Shown piece after piece: positions 1-11,129 of a stretch of 64,000 bases of DNA (its first letter is position 1; each line of letters begins with the position of its first letter). The stretch is from Euphorbia lathyris (taxonomy: Eukaryota; Streptophyta; Magnoliopsida; Malpighiales; Euphorbiaceae). The stretch spans positions 43,681,501 to 43,745,500 of the forward strand of contig NC_088918.1 in NCBI RefSeq assembly GCF_963576675.1. The letters run 5' to 3'. The notes beneath the pieces are model-generated. The model was not told where the DNA came from. It searched no databases and worked only from the letters and a program-made list of their open reading frames with translations. The translations under genes and the position numbers were made by a program.

Positions 1-289
1 CAAAACTGAGTAAATGACTAAATGTTCCAAGTATTGACCTTCTTCGGAAGCCGACCTTAGGCCCTTTTCGATTAAATCTTAGAAGGTTTAGAATTGAACT
101 AAGTCAGTGGACTCAAGTCTTAGATTCACTCAATTAGATCTTAGAAGGTTTAGAGTTGAACTAAGTCAACAAATGCAACCCTTACGGGGGAGTAATTTTA
201 GAAGAATAAAAAAGTTCAAAAATCATGAGGGATGCTCAACACTGAGTTCCTTGATTAAATACTTTTGCCAATATCAAAATGGGGGAGTT
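1..289 (+). mobile_element. 3' internal end of a SIRE-like copia retrotransposon
   Basis: This is the untranslated tail between the pol gene (outside the window) and the 3' LTR. It ends in a purine tract, GGGGGAG at 281-287, directly before the LTR. A unit of about 35 bp containing TTAGAAGGTTTAGA occurs at about 71-106 and again at about 134-167, a 62-bp period. A short ORF at 107-295 is incidental. The assignment to the SIRE/Maximus lineage rests on the style of the purine tract and of the LTR, not on coding sequence. Confidence 0.6.
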
Positions 290-1713
290 TGTTGAAACAC
301 CTTTCCACATGATTTTGATTTGACAAAATTATTTAAGTTAATCCCATGATTAAACAATTAAATTTAAGTGCTTTGATTTAATTGTACTAATGTGTTTGTT
401 CAATGTTGAGTAAGTTAACTAACGAGAATAGGAACTGAAAATCCATAAAAGAAAGACAGAACAAAGTCAGCATAAGAAGTCACACAGCAGAAGCTGAGTG
501 GAACTCAACTCAGCCTTACAAAAGAAATGTCTTCTTCAGGAAAGCTTGAAGGCGAAGCTGCAGAGTCAAGCTGAGCAATATTCAAGTCGCCATGAAGTCA
601 AGCTGAGTGATAATCAAGTCAGTGTCCAATTATCCGTTAACTTGTGAGACAAGGTCTGACACATTTCAGAAGCCTCGGAAATCCGTTTCAAGGACATTTT
701 CGAGACGCATGGACCATCTGACGTTTGGCAAGAAGACAAACCTGGCGCTAGAAGACGAACCTGGCACAAAAAGACGAAACTGGCAAACCTGGCTCCTGCT
801 AAAAACAGATGACAGGATTGGCCTGTAATTCTGGAAGCTGACCAATCAATGATGAAAGAAGACCGTTTACTCTCAACGGATATGTCAGAATTCAAATCAT
901 TGAAGCTTCATAATTCACTATAAATGGACAAGTTCATCACTTTGATCATTGCTAAGAAAACACAAGAGATATACAGACAAGCAAAATCTTCACTAAGTAA
1001 AAAATCCAAAAGAGAAGTTGTCTGAATAGAAAAAGCAAGTTCTTACACCAAATTCCAATCATTGCGTAAAAGTCTAGAGTGAATTTTATTCATCTAAAGT
1101 GTTCTTCATTTTGTAAGAACAATCTTGTATCAATTGTAAAGGTTAGAAGAGTGAAGCTGAGTACTCGGTTATAGTACTCAGTGGTAGAGAAAATCTGAAT
1201 ACTCAGTTATAGTGTTCAGTGGGAGATAGGATTGAGTAGACGAATAGAGGACGGTACTCTTGCATACTCAGTTGCTATTGTAAACGGTTTGTGCTCTACC
1301 TTTAAAGAGCTCAGTAGTGGATTGAAAAAGCCCGGAGGGATTCTAGGGACTGGATGTATGCGGAGAGGCCGAACCAGGATAAGTCTGCTGAGTAATCTCT
1401 AACCCTTTCTCTTGATATATATGTATGTGTTGCTTGCTTAAAATTACTCAGTAAATAACCTATACAAGCTGACGCTGAGTAATCTGAGTGCTGAGTTGGA
1501 CACTAACCTAAGTGTTACTTCCCAACTCACAACTGAAACAGCTCTAGTCAGTATCTGATTAAAGCTGTCTCAGACCACACTCAGCCTTGCTGACCTGAAA
1601 CTGAGTTAAATTATCAAAAATTTAATTAAGTCAGCATTATTAAGCGAAAAAGTTATATTAGTTCCTAACCCCCCCCCTTGGAACTAATCCTATCACGTTA
1701 CAAGGGACCAACA
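290..1713 (+). mobile_element. 3' LTR of SIRE-like copia element
   Basis: The LTR begins TGTTGAAACACC just after a purine tract and ends CCAACA, giving the inverted ends TGTTG/CAACA typical of copia LTRs. Its length is 1,424 bp. It contains imperfect 18-20 bp tandem units built on AAGACGAACCTGGC (about 729-794) and more than a dozen copies of the word CTGAGT or its complement ACTCAGT, mostly at 490-610 and 1150-1620. A C8-10 tract lies near 1670. The 5' LTR is outside the window, so its own target duplication cannot be checked. Sequence after 1713 is LINE remnant, so the element inserted into that LINE. Confidence 0.8.
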
Positions 1714-1778
1714 AACCCTATACCTCTCCAAAGATGATCAGCCCGTGAACCAGGGATACGAGGTTTAAGAAGCACAAT
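1714..1778 (-). pseudogene. LINE copy 1, ORF2 endonuclease fragment (distal piece)
   Basis: This piece, read on the minus strand after the one at 14571-14708, continues the same L1-type endonuclease domain. It carries the segment with the leucine-rich strand and the basic loop that follows it. It resembles residues about 34-50 of the intact-length LINE ORF2 at 21749-25882. The Athila-like element separates the two pieces and duplicated ACAAT at the join (1774-1778 and 14566-14570). The fragment is cut off at 1713 by the SIRE-like LTR. It is non-functional. Confidence 0.75.
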
Positions 1779-3452
1779 TGATGTGTGCCGTCTAGTGTAG
1801 TGTTTTCTACGACAATATGTATTATGATAAGTGCATTACGACTATGGATGTGATCTTTCTAAATGCTCTATCTCTACTAGACATCACTACTTAGGGGCAA
1901 GTGTACCCCGTCGTATCAAGTAATAATCCGGTTAAGACCGGGTATCGAATCCACGGGATTTATAACTGCAAGTATTAAAAGACTCGGTTCTATACGTTAT
2001 CTAAGCGGTGAATACTTTAGGTTGGTTTGGGGGATAACTACAAACTACTCCTAAACTATTGGTGAGACAGATTTATGTAACGGAAAACTCCACAGAATGA
2101 TATGGGTGACGATAAGTTATAAATATAATAAACAATAACTCCGAATATATTCGATTGATGATTTACTCTTGCAAAGACGACTACGTGTAGTTCGACCGAC
2201 CCGTGAAGTATTTAGACTACGTGGTTCCTAGTCAAGGCGTGTCTAATGCTGGGGATCAGAAACTAGGGCCCGTAAGTTCCGTGGCTTGTCAATTCCTACG
2301 GTTTCCGGAGCGTCACTTCCGGTAAGGCAACACTTATATGAATCCCTAAAGATAGCTCGAATGGCGTCGAAAATCATGTTCCCCTACACAATAATCAATT
2401 ACGGGTATCAAAACAAGCAATAAACATCAATACATATATAGAAACGGAAATTGCAAATCATATATTATAAATATGGAAAGCGTAAATGCGGAATACAACC
2501 AAGCCTAGTACATAGGAAGAGTACAAGCTAGTTAGCGAGTGGAGAGGGAAGAATCGGCCCTCGGGACTAGCTAAGCGGACTCAAGGCCGTCTCTTAGGTC
2601 TCGGAGGTGGAACTCTCGAGCTTGGTGGATGAGGATGGAACGGAACTTTGACGGAATGACGGGTTAAACGAACAAGCTCTCAAGGTGGTAGAGTTTTATT
2701 ACATCAAAACTGGATATCTTAATGGGTGCTAATCACCCTTATTTATACACATCAAGCTAGGGGAAAAATTGTAAGTTCACAAGATACAAGCATGGAACAA
2801 CATCATTTTCTTCAGAATTCCCATGATACGCCTCGTGTGTGGTGGAGCACGCCCCGCGTACTAGCCCATTCCTTCAATAATTTCCTGCATGTGGACCTAA
2901 ATCGGATCCTATTGTCTCAACCACGCCTCGCGTATGTTGATGTACGCCGTGCGTGTTTGAGCTCCTGGCTAGAAAGCGCTTGAATTATACCATGTACGCC
3001 CTGCGTATCCTGAAACACGTCTCGCGTAGACAGTTGACTTCGGGGGACAATGCAGTCTGACGTTTAGATTGGGCCAATTATTGCTTTCTACGCCCCGTGT
3101 AGGTTGGGTACGCCTTGCGTACCAGCGGTTAGATCCCACGTGGTGCCTGCGGATAAGGCAATCATTTCTGACTCTATGTTTCACGCCTCGCGTGAGGAAT
3201 GATGCGCTCCGCGTGTTTGGGTGGATTTTCACTTCTTGCTCGTACCTGAAATACAATTCTCGAGAGCCGAGTTAGCTTGACGTTTTATTTTCTAATATTA
3301 ATCAAAAATACAGAAAATTAACCGAAAGTACGGAATTTATTTTTATTTCGTTATTTTATTAAAACACTCTATTTTTGTAATTAAACTTATTTATTTCTTC
3401 TAAAATTGAACCGTAAATCACGCTAAAAGATAGGGGTAAAATACCCCTATCA
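1779..3452 (-). repeat. Left LTR (3' LTR) of Athila-like family A
   Basis: The ends are TGAT and ATCA, and the length is 1,674 bp. It differs from the right copy at about 40 positions by eye (roughly 2.4%), mostly C/T or G/A changes. The segment 2826-3215 carries about ten copies of an 11-12 bp word of the form ACGC-CCC-GCGT, arranged in pairs 8-15 bp apart. Two ORFs at 2726-2983 and 3069-3275 lie in this LTR and reappear in the other LTR; they are not genes. Confidence 0.93.
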
Positions 3453-5303
3453 AACCTCCTCGGACTTTAAAGTTTTACTTGTCCTCAAGTAAAAGAAATC
3501 GAAAGACAAGGGATTGAGATTATTAAGAAACAAACCGTCGGTTGGTTTTACCAAGTGCGTGATTTCAAAGTTAAAGTTTTATGCAAAGTTTTTGGTAAGT
3601 ACCTACGCAAACAGTCGAGTGACCAAAACTTGTTTGAAACCTCTATGATCAAAATTAATAGGCAATATTAACGGGGGCCGATTATCTTTTGAGAACCCGA
3701 TAGTACCTCACCAAGGGATTTCACTCTTACGCTCAAACTTTGGTGGGTCGGTGTTTTAGCACTCTTCTTTGCACTTACTCGAGATCACTTTGAGTTTGCA
3801 TTTTTATCCGGGTTTTTCCTCCTATGTTATGGCTAAGGCAACATTAAAAATGAACCCGGAGGGGGGTTGTAATGTGGGTAGCTTTTTAGTAGTTAATTTT
3901 TGAAAACTTGAGTTTAAATACCATTTTGATGATTGCACCGTATTTTATTTTGGCCTTGGTGAGTTCATAAGATATAACTCGAAATTGCTCGTGTGGAGCT
4001 TGAGAATGCCTTTTGCTCTTTATTGCATTTTTCTTTTTCTTTTTGTTTGAAGAGCGGCACAAAAACGATTTCGAAAGCTTAGGGTGCTTATTTATCAATG
4101 CCTTGACTTATTTCGGGTGCGAATTGATTTTGTTGGTATTTAAACAAGCGGAAAAGAGGGTTAATTGTTAAAAGGGTATTAACAAGAAAAGTCGGTTAGT
4201 AGGCTCAAGGGGGTTTCCTAGAGGTTGATGAAAACGAGAAAAATAAATTAAGAAAAGAATTAAACTAAGTGGGCTCGTTTTATCATCTATTGTCGTTTTA
4301 ACCAAAATAGGTGTACTTAGCCCGGTATTGGGTGCAAACTCTATGAGTCGAGTGAAGTCAAAGCTCTCGAAAAATTGTGAAAGAATTAGAGTTCTCGTAC
4401 GAACTCTTTTAGGCTCAAAATTACCTCACAAAATTTCGAGTTTAAATTATGTACTATCGAGTCTTTGCTAAACTTTCAAACATCCCGTTTTTATTGCCTT
4501 TTTAAATTTCATTATTGAGATGACATGTGGGTTAGGACTCAATGCTTTTGTTTAGTATAAACCTAGGCTTTGCATAAATTCTAGAACTTCAAAATTAAGA
4601 CTAAAATTTCTCACTAAAACCGATCCTTTGTGTTCCGTCTTTTTATTTTAAGGACAAATAACAGAACTTTTAATTTATTTCCGAGGGAGGTAGTGTGTCG
4701 GAAAAATTTTCAGAATCGATAAATTAGTTCAATTATTTTGTTGTTTATTTGATTTTTATTTATTTTTGTTTTTGTTAGTGCAAAACAAACGACGGGTGCG
4801 GGGTTGCACGACCCTCCGCGTTATTAAAATGACGTCTATTCCAAGGACGTCGCAAAAGAAGAGAAAAACAAAAACAAAAATAGATATGAAATTAAATATA
4901 GACCCTTTGAAGGTGTGGTCCTATACGAGGCGTGCCCAAGGGGCGCCCCGCGTAGGAGGTGCGTTATGAGCTCTTTTTGGGTCAGAGACTCAAATACGCG
5001 GAGCGCAGTAAGAGGGGCGCCCCGCGTGTTTGAGTTTCTGAGTTTTTAATGGCAGGAAAATGACTGGAACGCGGGGCGTACCAGGAGTACACCCTGCGTG
5101 AATGTTATTAATGGTGCACAAAATAGAGAAAAATGAACACGAAAAAGAACGGAACATAAAGGTAAATATATTAAAAAGGAAAGTACAATAAAAAGATAAA
5201 AGGGCAACAAAAATAACAAATGTCATACCTAAAACAAAACGAACTAAAATAAACACGAAAAAAAGAAAATACAAAACAAAGGAAAACATAAAAAAAATGG
5301 AAA
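3453..5303 (-). other. 3' untranslated region of Athila-like family A
   Basis: No coding capacity was seen. The segment next to the LTR (3453-3463 read on the minus strand) is the purine tract that primes plus-strand synthesis. Three inverted pairs of the ACGC-GGGG-CGT word lie at about 4924-4955, 4995-5029 and 5070-5098. A purine-rich stretch covers about 5105-5300. Confidence 0.65.
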
Positions 5304-6560
5304 CTATGGTTGAGGTGGAGGGGGATTGCCGTGGATCTTGAAGTAGGAGGCGAAGGAGTTGGTGAGGGCGTCAAAGCGAGCATCGAGATGGGCCCGATCC
5401 TCCCGTTGTTGCGCCTCAATGGAGTTGAAACGGGTGATGAAGGTGGAGTGGTCCATGAGGCGATTAGCCTCAAGGGTGTCGAAACGCGTGTTGAAGGTGG
5501 CGAATTGTGAGTCGTAATGGGTGCGATCGGCACGTTGGTGGCCCTCCAAAGCGTCCAACCGAGCATATATGGAATTGAAGTCGTGGTTGGGCCGAGGACT
5601 AAAATTAAGGCCCATATCCGAATCCGAACCCTCCTTCTCGTGTGAGTGGGCCGTCCCCGAGGTTTCACCCGGGCCCGAGGTGGAGCGCCTAAGGGATTTG
5701 AAGGAATTTTTCTCCAAGGGCCGAGGCTCAAGACTTGGGAGGCGATCAAGGGCAGCCTCGCCAAGAGCGGAGGTGGCGAAGAGAGTGATGAGATGTCCCA
5801 ACCCGATCTTGCCACGTTTTCGGGTGGAAATGTAGTGGAGTTGGACGGCCACGAGATAGGAAAGGTCGTAGGCGCGGTTGTTGGCACAACATTAGAGCGC
5901 CAAAAGTTCATCCTTGTTGACCTTGGTGGACTCCGACTTCCCCGAAAAGTAGAAGGAGATGAAGCAGTGGAGAAGTTGGAGGATTGGATCACGGATGAGA
6001 GATGAGCGAAGGTTGGAGACATCGTAATCCTCAGACCCGGTGATGGAGGTCCAAAAATCACGAGCGGAAGCACCCTCGGGCCAATGGGAGATGCCACCCT
6101 CCGCTTGATGGGTGAAATGGTTGCGGAGCCATTGGGTGTCGATGGAAAAGGGGTGGTTGTGAAGGCGGAAGTTGAAGAGGGCGGCACCGGGGGCGTTGTT
6201 AGAGGTGAGGGTGGTGTAGAACTCCAAAACCAAGGAGGGGTAAACGTGTGGCCGTGCATGAAAGTGATCGAGCCAAGAGAGGGCACGGAGGCGCTCCATG
6301 AAACCCTCGCCAAGGTCGAAGCGGTCAAGAGTGCTCCGCTCAATGTATAAGAGCTCCATAAAGTGGGCGGCGGAAAGTGTTTGGTAGTTTTGGGCTTCCT
6401 CTTCGGTGAAAAGATGGAAAGGAGCCCGGTATTGTCGGGTGAGTGGTGGTGTCTCCTCTCGTTCGGGTGGTGGTGGTTGTTGTTGATTTTGGGTGCGGGA
6501 GGTACGGGCCCGAGTGGACCGTGGGGGACACATGTCGGCGGTTTGTTTTCGCCTAACCAT
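5304..6560 (-). pseudogene. Athila ORF-1 type protein gene, one in-frame stop
   Basis: The reading frame starts at the ATG at 6558-6560 (MVRRKQ...) and ends at 5304, 418 codons plus the terminal stop. It is interrupted by an in-frame TAA at 5892-5894 after codon 222. The N-terminus is basic and proline/glutamine-rich (about 1-45). It is followed by a globular region containing RDPILQLLHCFI and, beyond the stop, RKRGKIGLG. A C-terminal heptad-like repeat (LDALE, FDTLE) suggests a coiled coil, and the end is proline-rich. The same order is found in the family C gene at 41390-42598. It matches the protein lying between pol and the 3' LTR of Athila elements, whose function is unknown. The longer upstream start at 6743 runs through GC-hairpin sequence and is unlikely. 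Overlapping ORFs in other frames are shadows. Confidence 0.78.
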
Positions 6561-7774
6561 GGTGTGAGTGAAGAATTGAGAGAATGTGTAGGAAGGTTGG
6601 GGGGGGGGAGTGAGGATGAGTTGTGAGGAAGAAAAAGGAGAAAAGGAAGGATTTATATAGGGGAGGAGTGGGGAATCCAAGTAAAACTCGGATTCCCAGA
6701 GGGGTACGCGGGGCGTGAAGTGGCCACGCCACGCGTATCCCACCTCTTGACCGTTATTAATTGCAAAAGTGGTAAGGTACGCGGGGCATGAAAGGGAGCA
6801 CGCCTCGCGTAATTCACCTCCTGCCCTTTTTTGATGGAAAAAAGGGAAGGACGCGGGGCATACATGGGGATACGCCCCGCGTAAAAGGAGGAAGTTAAAG
6901 AATTTTTTTTCGGTTTTTTAGCAGTTTTTGAATTTTTATGGGTTTCAATTAATGTGTTTATGATTTGTTAATTCTTTTTAATGTTTTTATGTTTTTTAAA
7001 TTGTAATTAAGAGGGTAGTTAAGACAAAATTTATTTTGGAGGGAGGTTGAAGAGATTGGAATTTGAAAAGGTGGGGTGTGATTGGATAGAAGAAGAGGTA
7101 GAGTGTGGAAGTGGGAAAGATATATGGGGAAGAGAGAAGAGTGATGGGAAGAGTGGAGAAGGAAAAAGCTGCCATGGGGAGTTGTAACTCACAACTCCCC
7201 GAGGATACGCGAGGCGTGCCCTGGGAGGCGCCTCGCGTATCCCATAACGCGACATTTATTTTAAGAGGATCCATGGTCGGCGTTTTACGCGGGGCGTGGT
7301 AGGGTATACGCCCCGCGTAACAGGCCTTTTTCTGTGAGAAAAAGGGCAGATACGCGGACGCGCGGGGCGTAGAGGTGTATGCGCCCCATGTGGCTTTAAA
7401 GAAAAAGAGATGAAATTTCTATTTTTCTTTTGGATTCAACATGGGATTTGTTTTTCTTTTTGATTTTTATTTAAAAGAAATGACATGAGTCGATGGGAAA
7501 ACGAAATGCGGAAAATAAAAGTTGGGAAAGAAAACTCCCTTATTCGAGCTTGGGTTGCCTCCCAAGAAGCGCTACTTTATAGTCGGTGAGCTCGACTTAG
7601 CATTTCCTCCTAGGTGTATGCTTCCACTCGTGTTAAAAATGCAAACTCTTGAATGAACAATCCGTACCTACAAAACGGATTGTTAGTTTCAAAGAATTTT
7701 AACGAAAACCAAAAACTATATTTAAAGAAATTATTGAAGAGTTTCGTTTGCTCCCTTTTTGACCCCTTTGGTAG
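6561..7774 (-). other. Leader region with inverted GC-rich word pairs (family A)
   Basis: No gene is seen. Six inverted pairs of an ACGCGGGGCGT/ACGCCCCGCGT word, each with about 8-12 bp between arms, lie at about 6703-6738, 6777-6811, 6850-6882, 7204-7241, 7287-7320 and 7353-7392. The segment near 7547-7572, read on the minus strand, contains a CTTGGGAGGCAACCC-type motif that recurs downstream of pol in plant gypsy elements, so the deleted pol gene probably lay just beyond it. Confidence 0.7.
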
Positions 7775-8218
7775 TTAAAAAAGGGTGGAATATTCCGAGG
7801 TAGAAGGAACCTCAAACTCTTCTAGTTTTGGATTTATTTCCATGGGTCCGCATACAACCGGCTCATCGATGTCCGTTTCCTCACAACTGAGACAACCTTC
7901 ATTATTTGGGGAATCCTCTTGAGAAAACTCAATTAACTTGAGCTTTCCATTTTGACAAACCGAATTAGAACCTCGAATTGATTCGTCCGCGGCTGAATCA
8001 AGAGGAGACTTCAATCTGGCAAATAAATTTTCCAAATCCCTGCAATATGCCTTAGTGTTAGATAATCTCACTTGAATATCTTTAAGCATAGAGATTACCA
8101 CATCGAATTGCGAGGTTGATTGTTGTTGCGAACATTCGTCATCCATGAGGTCGTCCCACAAATGATGACTATGAGGCATCATACCATGAAACAAGTCATT
8201 AGTAACAACGAGAAGCAA
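7775..8218 (-). pseudogene. Short ORF after the primer site, probable gag/pol relic
   Basis: An uninterrupted 147-residue frame is the first ORF downstream of the primer site once the CACTA insertion is removed. It lacks a zinc knuckle and any catalytic motif. The segment RLSNTKAYCRDLENLFARL resembles RLANNEAFCKDLSNQVAQI found just after gag in family C (about 38520-38585). That suggests a fusion left by a deletion that removed gag and pol. The second half is acidic. It may be translated, but no function is assigned. Confidence 0.45.
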
Positions 8219-8639
8219 AATAAATTATTCACACAAAGAGAAAGTAATATCTACAAATGCTTAGACTAACACACTACAACAAATCATCACTTGCGCCACG
8301 AATCATGCCACATGAATTCAAAATTCGTGGCATATTTCCATTTAGCCACGGAAAAAAGAGTTTTCACCACAAAATGTAGCTTAGTTAATATATTTATGCC
8401 ACGGGTAATGGTTTTTCGTGGCTAACATACACTTATACCACGAATTCTGCCACAATGATTTTTTTTTCTCGTAGCTAAATTTATTTGTGCTATGGAAATT
8501 TTTTACTCCTAACATAAAATTACTTAAGTTACGGATAATTTATTTTATAGCAAGAAAATTATTTATTTTAAAATTAATTCAATATATTAGTTTTAATATA
8601 TCAACTTTTTATCTTTATTCTTCTATATATGTAATGTGG

Positions 8640-9300
8640 CGGGAAGAGAAAAGTTCCTTTGCTTCAAAAGTTTCATAACCTAGCCACCATCAATCTTGAT
8701 ACTCTTCTGCTAACCCTAAACCACGTTTCTTTCTGTACTCTTCCCCAATTTCTCAATTTTTGGTATCTTTGAGATTCTTTTGCACCAAAAGGTTAATTCA
8801 CTGTCAGATTCCGATCGAGAGTCTGAAATTCGAATATTAAGGTTTGTGCCACATATTCTTTCTTATTCTTCCCCAATTTTTGGGCAACAACAAATTCACC
8901 GTCAACAACATCTACGGTACTCTCTCTTTTCTGTTAAGTGTTATAGCTTTTTTATTGCTGAGAAATTTAGAAGTAATTCGAATTGGTTGGTTCTTAGACT
9001 TTCTTAAAAAGCCAGACATTTGATTGTTTAATAATGGCTGAACATTTTTCAATTTTAGTTTAATCGTAAAGCTCAATTTTAGTTATGCATGTAGCTTCCC
9101 CCATTCATTACTTATATACTTATCTCTGTTTTTATTGATTATTTGGGTTGTTACAGGGAAATGGAAAGGGATTTTAAGAATTCTCAAGCCTCTGCAACTC
9201 TTCTTCTTTCCTTCTTTGCCCTAAGAAATCTTGGGACGATTTCCTCTCCATTGTTGCTTCCCAGACTTCAGCTGTAAGTTTTATCAACCCAATGGAATAT
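8640..9300 (+). other. Gene-like 5' segment within the CACTA element
   Basis: This stretch contains pyrimidine-rich, UTR-like sequence and an exon-like segment around 9161-9273 followed by GTAAG. Read in one frame, 9161-9273 gives a serine/leucine-rich peptide. I do not recognise the source gene. It could be the first exon of the captured Ca2+-ATPase transcript unit or a separate capture. Confidence 0.3.
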
Positions 9301-10555
9301 CATGTTATATATATTGCATATTCTTATACTAATCCTGCAAACTTTTAACTAGTTCCAATTTAGAATTTTGGTACAAAATCATTTATAATTATGTTAAACT
9401 ATACAGCTTATCTAATTAGCTAAGTAGTTGGTAAGATGGTCCCTATGCTTGACTTGCAAAATAAATTTGATTCAAACTATTCTTTTTTTATCTGTTTAGA
9501 TCACACAAATTGTAATTTTAAGATATGCTTCAATTTAGACTAGTTCATTGAAAACAAAAAAAAAATGTTAAATTGATAGAAAATGTGAAATTAAATCCAT
9601 AATAAAGAGAGAAAACTATAGTAAAATTGGGTAAATGAGTTAGTGGTGAATTTGTGGAAATGAAGGTGGGAAGTAGCAATGGGAAATACACGAAATGAAA
9701 TTGAGTAATGGCTTTGGCAAATTTTGGTTTTAATTATGTATTGTTCCATTGTGCTCTTATGATTTCTTATTATTTTCAATTTCTAGTATATTTCTGGTTA
9801 ATGGACCTTTTCAAATTAGCAGGCAAGTTATTTCCTTGTAGTTGGTCAAGCATCTACAGTTCTCCACTATGTTGCACGGGAACTCTTCTTCGTTAGAGTT
9901 TCACATTTCGTGTTCCATGTTTCGCGTTTCGCGTTTCTGTTTTAGTTTTTTTTTCATTCCTATTACCGTTTATTTTTTAGAAATAACATTTTCTGGTGTC
10001 CGTTTCAATTTCCATATCCATTTCCATTTCATGTGCAACATATGTTCTCCATGATTATTTTAGACATCACACTTAGGATTTTAATGCAAATGACTGCTAG
10101 AACTAAAATACATGACGTTTTTGGAGACTAAACTTGACTACACAAAACTTGGGGCATATTGCTAATTTCATTTGTACAATAATGGTAGGCCAATTCTTTA
10201 ATTATTATTTAATTTTGGGTTTGGAGTTCCCATGCTTTATATGGAAATGTCATTGCTGAATTTTATTCTTTAGTTTGAACATGTGGCAATCTCATTGTGG
10301 CCTTCTGTCTTTAAAATCTATGAAGTAAGCTAAAGTGAACTCATGTCTACAAACAATCTGTGCATAATGCTTTCACTTGGGAATGTGTTCAACTACTTGA
10401 TGGAATCCACTACATGTCAGTTGTTGTAGAATGCACCCCATTGTTGGAAATCATTTTCACTTAGCTCATGGTTTTTTGGTCTAAACAATTTGTTATATGT
10501 GTGCTGTTTTTCGGGCTATGCATCTTATGTGACATCAAATTATCTTCATGTTTAG

Positions 10556-11020
10556 CTATAGATCTAATTGATGCAACCCCAGCTCATAGTGGTGATTACT
10601 CGATCGGACTTGAAGAACTTGCTTTATTGAGCAGGGACAATAATTTTTCTGATCTTCAACGACATGAAGGTGTAAGCCAACGATAAACATAGTAATTCCT
10701 TCTCGAACACCAAATTACTGCTTACGTTTAATTTATATGATGGTCTCTTTATCAGAATAAAGGGTTATCTAGTAAGTTGAGATCAAATTTGGAGGCTAGT
10801 ATCAATGATGATGAAGCATAGAAATGATTTGGAGCAAATACTTATCCCTGTAAGAACGTATTTAGTTTCTTGGTATACATTATGGTTTTCAATTGTACAA
10901 ATATTTCACTTATTTAATATATTTTATTTCAGAGGTTCTTTTGAAGTTTGGCAAGATTTAATCCGTATCATCTTAAGTATAGATGCCATATCATCACTCA
11001 AGTTAGGAATTAAAACAGAG
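10556..11020 (+). pseudogene. Captured fragment of a plant autoinhibited Ca2+-ATPase (ACA type)
   Basis: Three exon-like blocks are separated by GT-AG introns: 10556-10671, 10756-10849 and 10933-11020. Block 1 contains SIGLEELALLSRDNNFSDLQ, which matches the region before the first membrane segment of P2B Ca2+-ATPases. Block 2 gives KGLSSKLRSNLEASINDDEA. Block 3 gives WQDLIRIILSIDAISS and LGIKTE, the start of the first membrane segment. The order and exon junctions follow ACA8-10-like genes. Block 2 has a frame break near 10818, and the ATPase core (phosphorylation and nucleotide domains) is absent. It is a decayed passenger and cannot encode a pump. The assignment is from memory of family motifs, not a search. 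Confidence 0.72.
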
Positions 11021-11129
11021 GTATGCTTGGTTGCCTTAATTAAGTTCAATTTTTTGGAGCTTTATAAGCCCTATGAAAGTTTCAAACAAAACTTTGCCAT
11101 TCAAATAATATGCTTACAGATATAAATGC

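Noticed and set aside
2726..3275. ORFs in the left LTR of family A, repeated at 13838-14388
   Set aside because: They consist of the GC-rich palindromic words and LTR sequence; their duplication is due to the LTRs, and they match no protein family.
4766..4969. 67-codon plus-strand ORF
   Set aside because: It lies in the 3' non-coding part of the family A element on the opposite strand and ends in hairpin words.
5171..6343. 390-codon minus-strand ORF overlapping the Athila ORF-1 type gene
   Set aside because: It is a proline/serine/threonine-rich shadow in another frame of 5304-6560. The family C homologue supports the other frame.
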